This document shows positions 59,346 through 64,000 of a stretch of 64,000 nt of DNA, piece after piece. The DNA lies in contig NW_027417105.1 in assembly GCF_009905375.1 (NCBI RefSeq), positions 62,001-126,000 on the forward strand, in the 5' to 3' direction. Made by a program: the position numbers and the translations under genes. How positions within the stretch are numbered: position 1 is the stretch's first letter; every line of letters begins with the position of its first letter. The DNA comes from Apium graveolens (Eukaryota; Streptophyta; Magnoliopsida; Apiales; Apiaceae). Under the pieces are notes generated by a model. The model was not told the origin of the DNA. It saw nothing but the letters and a program-made list of their open reading frames with translations, and made no database searches.

Positions 59346-59855
59346 TTATTCACCCCAACGATCGGATCGTAAGATCTTAATACTTGCATCTCCGCCAATT
59401 TGCTTCTCTACTTCAACCTTGTATTCTTTAAATTTTTCAAAAGAATCGGATTTGTTCTTCATAAGATATACATATCCATATCTACTGAAATCATCAGTAA
59501 ATGTTATGAAGTAGTAGTAGCCTCCTCTAGCCATTAAACGCATTAGGCCACATACATCACTATGTATTAGCTCCAGACGTTTAGTGGCCCTTTGACCCTT
59601 ACCAGTGAAAGGGGCTTTAGTCATCTTACCAAGCAAACAAGATTCGCATTCTTCGTATGATTCAAAATCAAACTTATCCAAGTATCCATCCTTATGTAAT
59701 TTGGATATGCGTTTCTCATTTATGTGGCCTAGACGACAATGCCAGAGGTATGTTTGATTTGAGTCATTCATTTTAAGTCGCTTATTTTCTATATTACAGA
59801 CAGGGTTATCTAAATCAAGAACATATAAACCATTAAATAAACGCGCAAACACCAT
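59346..59855 (-). pseudogene. copia C: pre-integrase zinc finger and integrase core start
   Basis: Has the HHCC region (HCRLGH, CESC), the first catalytic aspartate (IHSDVCG) and the second (RSDRWGE). The conserved glycine after SDR is now tryptophan, and the frame stops at the next tyrosine codon (TAA). An extra base near 59847 (cgcaaacacc versus cgcaacacc) separates it from the protease frame. Confidence 0.92.
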
Positions 59856-60423
59856 AGGTTAAATCATTCAAAGCAAAAGAGCAACTGTTGTTCTTTATTG
59901 TAAATGAAAAACCTTTCTTGTCCAAACAAGAAACAGAAATAATGTTTCTGCGAATCGCAGGCACGTAAAAACAGTCTTCTAGTTCTAAAACAAGCCCAGA
60001 GGGCATAGATAAATAATAAGTCCCTACAGCTAAAGCAACAACTTTTGCTCCATTGCCTACTCTTAGGTCCACTTCTCCCTTAGCCAAAGTTCTACTTCTC
60101 TGCAGGCCCTGCACATTTATAGAAATGTGAGAAGCACATCCAGTATCAAATACCCAAGATGTAGAAATAGACAAATTGACTTCTATAACATAAATACCTG
60201 ATCCAGAAATCTGAACTGCTTTCTTTTTCTTTAGATCCTCCAAGTAAATTGGACAGTTTCTCTTCCAGTGACCATCTTTCTTACAGTAGTGACATTCACC
60301 CTTGGCCACACCACCTTTAGGCTTTAAAGCCTGTTTGGGACCTGACTTTGGCTTGGGTGTAGAATCAGATCCAATCTTCTTCTTACCCTTCCATTTGCCC
60401 TTCCCTTTGGCCTTACCTTTATT
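59833..60423 (-). pseudogene. copia C: late gag, zinc knuckle and protease
   Basis: The frame is open from just after the TGA at 60424-60426. It includes a lysine/glycine-rich stretch, the CCHC knuckle CHYCKKDGHWKRNC, and protease DTGCASHI, where the following residue is S (CIN in B, SIN here). It ends in a frameshifted tail (GVCAFI) near 59833. Confidence 0.9.
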
Positions 60424-61063
60424 TCACACCATCAGTATGGGAGCAGGTTCAGCTGTCTTCATGTTGGTCTCATATGTTCTCAACATATGCAACAATTCAG
60501 TAGGTGTTTTGTCAAATTCATTCATATTGTAGTTCACAACAAACTGAGTGAATTTGTTGTTCAAAGAATTCATGATTAGGTCAATACCAGTTTCCGGACC
60601 AATCGGGAAACCCAAAGTTTCAAGGTACTCAATGTAACCAATCATCTTCAGAACATGTGGGCCAACTGGTTCACTCGCCCCTTGTTTGCAATTAAAAAGT
60701 GACTTACTCATGTTGAACCTTTCTTGACGAGTTTGGCTTGCAAACATGCTTTGTAAGTGCTCATTGATAGTATATGCATCAATATGCACATGCTGTCTTT
60801 GAAGCTCAGCACTCATAGTTGCCAACATAAGACATGCAACATCATTTACATCATTCTCATCCCTTGTGCGTGTTGCTCGTTCATCAGCAGTAGCACCCTC
60901 TGGAAGGGGGGCCTGGAGGAGGAATATCAATGACATGAAGCTTGCGCTCCTACCTGAGGACAATCCTCAAATTTCTCTGCCAGTCTAGGAAGTTGTTTCC
61001 TCCTGTCAGCTTGTCCTTCTCAAGGACTGAACGTACGGATAGTGTGTTTGTGTTGTTTGCCAT
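60424..61063 (-). pseudogene. copia C: gag
   Basis: The polyprotein ATG is at 61063-61061. An extra G in the run near 60905-60911 shifts the frame, as in A. The rest of Gag is then open from the PLPEGATADER segment to ILMV, with TGA at 60424-60426. The copy A stop at 1258-1260 is absent here. Confidence 0.92.
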
Positions 61064-62892
61064 TACTCAGTATCTACAATAATAAAAGCGCAAAATAAAC
61101 ATTAGATTGTCTAAGTTAAAATTTTATGTTCATATGATTATGATATATTCGTAATATATCTCCCACTATTTTTTTTATCAAATTAATAGCCCTAACTATT
61201 AATTCGGAAAGTATATCCCATAAATCTTTCTAGTGAGCCAAGATCCATATTTCCTCATGTTCTAAGTCAACCACTGGTATCCTTAAAACATGATTATTTA
61301 GGTAGACAACAGTTGTCAATTATATCATATATAATTCTTGGATAATTTGGTGAACAACAATTGATCTTATCTATCTAATAGATTTTTAACCAAACTCTAT
61401 GCTTCTAAGTTCATAATAGTTGAATATAACCGTTTATATTCACCTTATTATGATGACTCAGTTAAGTTAGACCCAATGATACAACGTCCGAATATAACCG
61501 TTTATATTCGTTGCATTTCACCATGATATATAGGAGTCCCCTGCCACTGACAGCCCTTCCCCTTATCGATCTAGGATTTAATGAGTGTTCATTCATTGGA
61601 AAGCATCTGATTAAAACTTAATATTTTTACTTAGGGATTTTTAATTTAGAACGATCATGATCCCATCATAAAGAGATTCCCAATTTTTCCTTTAATAAAA
61701 TACTTCAAATCAATACTCGTCAATGGTTTGATTTCCAGGTAGTGGAGGAGTCACATCGGTCTCGCTTAAAACCCACAGCCTTACAAGTTCTATGAACCCG
61801 TTGTTGACAAAATTGCCCCATATCAGAAATAAAGAAAATTCGTATTTTATTCCGTGTTTCATAAACACGAGAATCTCATCATCGTTTGTTAATTTTAAAT
61901 CTTGAGTCATTACAGATTTGATCTTGTTTAAAGGCATGGCATGGGTGATGTATCTAATACATACATGCATCATTAATCTAATTAAAACATGCATTTTCTA
62001 CTCTACACATACTATTTATACATCATATGAAAAGTACGTAAAGTAAACGTGCAATAGTTATGGCCCAATCCTATGTGATCTTTTCAGGCTAATGAAAAGA
62101 TCAAGGTCAATCTATGGTGTAAAAATAACTATTACATATGTCTTCTCTATTGCTTCCATTATCTCCTTGGCCTCCATAGGATGCCTCCTCTTTCCCTTGT
62201 CCTTCTTGGATGTTACATTAAGAATTATATTAATGAACTTACAAAAGAACTCGAGTGACATTCGAGATAAAACAACTACAAATAGAAAACGACATGCAAG
62301 TCGTATTTATTACAAACCAAAAGAATAAACCATTACAACTAAGGTCTTAAGGCCATAACTATGCACCATGCTCAAGTAACCATTAAAGAACATGATAGAT
62401 CATATAAAGATGACATACTATTTATCACTTATCATGATCCAATCAAGAATAATAAATAAGTAAAGCATATGTCATAAGCACAAATTAAAAACGAAACCCT
62501 AAGCACGCGGATCGACCTAAGCATATGGCGGAAATTTTTGCAAAATCAAGTATCAGAATACTAGAAAAACATGTATCAGAATACTATTCCAGAAGCATGT
62601 ATCAGAATACTATTCCAGAAGCATGTATCAGTATACACACGATCCATATCCCAGTTACCAAAAACGTGTATCAGTATACATATTTTAAGAGATCGCATAC
62701 ATATGAGTTATGGCAGATCTTAAACATACTAGTATCATCATATAGATCATCAACAGATTCATCATATCATTCATATAACATAACTGTTATCATGGCAGAC
62801 TCATATAACATAACTGTTATCATGGCAGACTCATCACACATGCATACTTGTAAAAATACAGTAAACACGTAACCAAATCAGCCCCTTATACA
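61064..62892 (-). other. copia C untranslated leader
   Basis: Same leader as A, including the extra 26-bp repeat unit (near 62573-62625) and the 94-codon minus-strand frame at 61710-61994. Confidence 0.75.
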
Positions 62893-62908
62893 CGTAGCTC
62901 TGATGCCA
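62893..62908 (-). promoter_or_regulatory. primer-binding site, copia C
   Basis: TGGCATCAGAGCTACG on the minus strand, as in A and B. Confidence 0.85.
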
Positions 62909-62912
62909 TTGA

Positions 62913-64000
62913 TGTACTAGCCTCCTTCTTGACGATCTGAATTGCCTCTGCCTCTCTTTTCTGCTAGGGTTTTCTTAAAAAACGCACAAGCCTCTTTAAC
63001 CTCTCATTATCTATTTATAATGACTGATTAAAAAGGCCCATAATAGCAAAGCCCAACCCTAGTAGGTATTGGATTAAATATAAAAACGAATTTCTATTAT
63101 TTAATTAATAACTAAGTCATACTTAATTATTATGGGCAAAAACATTCCTTTTAATTCGAATTATATTATCTCAATTAAGTCTTACTTAATTATAATAAAA
63201 TTCAAATAATCATCAATTAATTTAAATCCATAATTTAAATTAACTATTCCATTAAGTGCTCTATTTGTGCGACCCTATAGGCTATTATTTAATTGGCAAT
63301 AATTTTATTCTCTAATAAAATTATAAACAATGAGCGGTATCTAGTAATACATCATTGTTACCCAATTAAACAATAATTAAATCGTGATTAGATAAACCTT
63401 TCGTGATTAATGTTTTTCGTGTAATATAATCCCTTTAACCATACATATTATAGATTAAACTCGAGGCATGTATTTAGTCATCCTCTTCAACATTTAATCC
63501 GGGTTTACTTGATCCATGAGTAGATTATCGAGACAAATCATTATTTGAGCATGGCCATACTTTTATAATCTCACTCAATCAGAGGCCAATATATCTCTCC
63601 TAATTATAGGAGGGTTAAATCTTTATCTATCATTCATATTTCTCATACGACTCATGATATACCCGATGTCCACTTTTATCATCACCCGATCAAAAGTAAC
63701 TTTTAATGTAGTCAAAGTATATTAATCCTCGTATAGAAATATAATGATTTCAAGTCAAAGGATCGTTACACCATTATCACTGGGAGTCTTTCTTATGACT
63801 TTATTAAACATGAAGAATCTCACTGGGGGTCTGTCCAGTACCATGTACTCTCACATGTACCTATGTATTGACTTTAGTATCCCCATACTATAACCAATGA
63901 GATGTGGTTATCTTGTCAAACAATATACTAGTCCTATCTATGTATTATTATTGTCCTATATAATAATACTCGACTAGGGACCTTTAAGAATATGATATAT
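62913..64000 (-). repeat. 5' LTR of copia C (partial, U5 end deleted)
   Basis: Starts at tgtactagcc with the same truncated edge as A and B and runs off the window. It differs from the other LTRs by an unusual number of single-base losses between about 63080 and 63960. Confidence 0.9.

Larger units (their letters stand above)
54203..64000 (-). mobile_element. Ty1/copia retrotransposon, copy C (runs off the window)
   Basis: Minus strand: 3' LTR 54203-55733, pol and gag 55748-61063, leader, primer site 62893-62908, and the start of the 5' LTR (62913 on). Left flank and target bases (gcctt, 54198-54202) equal those of B. Distinctive features are a 1356-bp tandem duplication in pol, a 2-bp deletion in RT seen in both duplicated segments, and the gag stop and extra G shared with A. 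Confidence 0.95.

Overview
The window is repeat-dominated DNA from a plant nuclear genome, most likely a eudicot; the species cannot be told from the sequence. Evidence for a plant: Ty1/copia elements with a YVDD reverse transcriptase and an initiator-Met-type primer site, a hAT transposon with TTF and dimerisation regions, LTR-like sequences, AT-rich spacers, and intron-containing fragments of a gene resembling the plant DUF724 family. No RNA gene, CRISPR array or bacterial-type operon was found, and no gene is intact.

Layout: (1) 1-4764, right end of copia copy A on the minus strand. (2) 4765-15782, broken DUF724-like copies in alternating orientation (5055-6353 minus, 7200-7880 plus, 7930-9480 minus), a TIR-bounded DNA element (10363-11106), a gene-poor stretch, and a 0.53-kb tandem repeat. 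(3) 15783-21009, a TG...CA-bounded LTR-like element holding 23 monomers of a 173-bp satellite. (4) 21010-22370, another DUF724-like copy (plus). (5) 22371-30977, copia copy B, complete end to end but broken. (6) 30978-42050, a near-identical second copy of region 2. (7) 42050-45475, more 0.53-kb repeats with an LTR fragment at 42054-42349, then AT-rich DNA. (8) 45476-51500, a convergent palindromic pair of DUF724-like copies; the minus copy is split by a 2858-bp hAT element at 47340-50197. (9) 51942-53967, an LTR-like fragment. (10) 53968-54202, a DUF724-like 3' fragment, then copia copy C (54203 to beyond 64000), whose pol carries a 1356-bp tandem duplication.

The three copia copies appear to descend from one insertion. 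B and C have the same left host flank, A and B the same right host flank, and all three have the same deletion of about 255 bp at the end of the 5' LTR. They therefore seem to have multiplied by tandem segmental duplication (period about 26 kb from A to B and 32 kb from B to C), not by transposition. The DUF724-like gene was already arranged as inverted pairs before the copia element landed; the uninterrupted paralogous site survives near 46253. The genes do not form a working pathway. The biology here is structural: inverted gene pairs with hairpin potential, a satellite array with higher-order structure inside an LTR-like element, and layered insertions that allow the order of events to be read.
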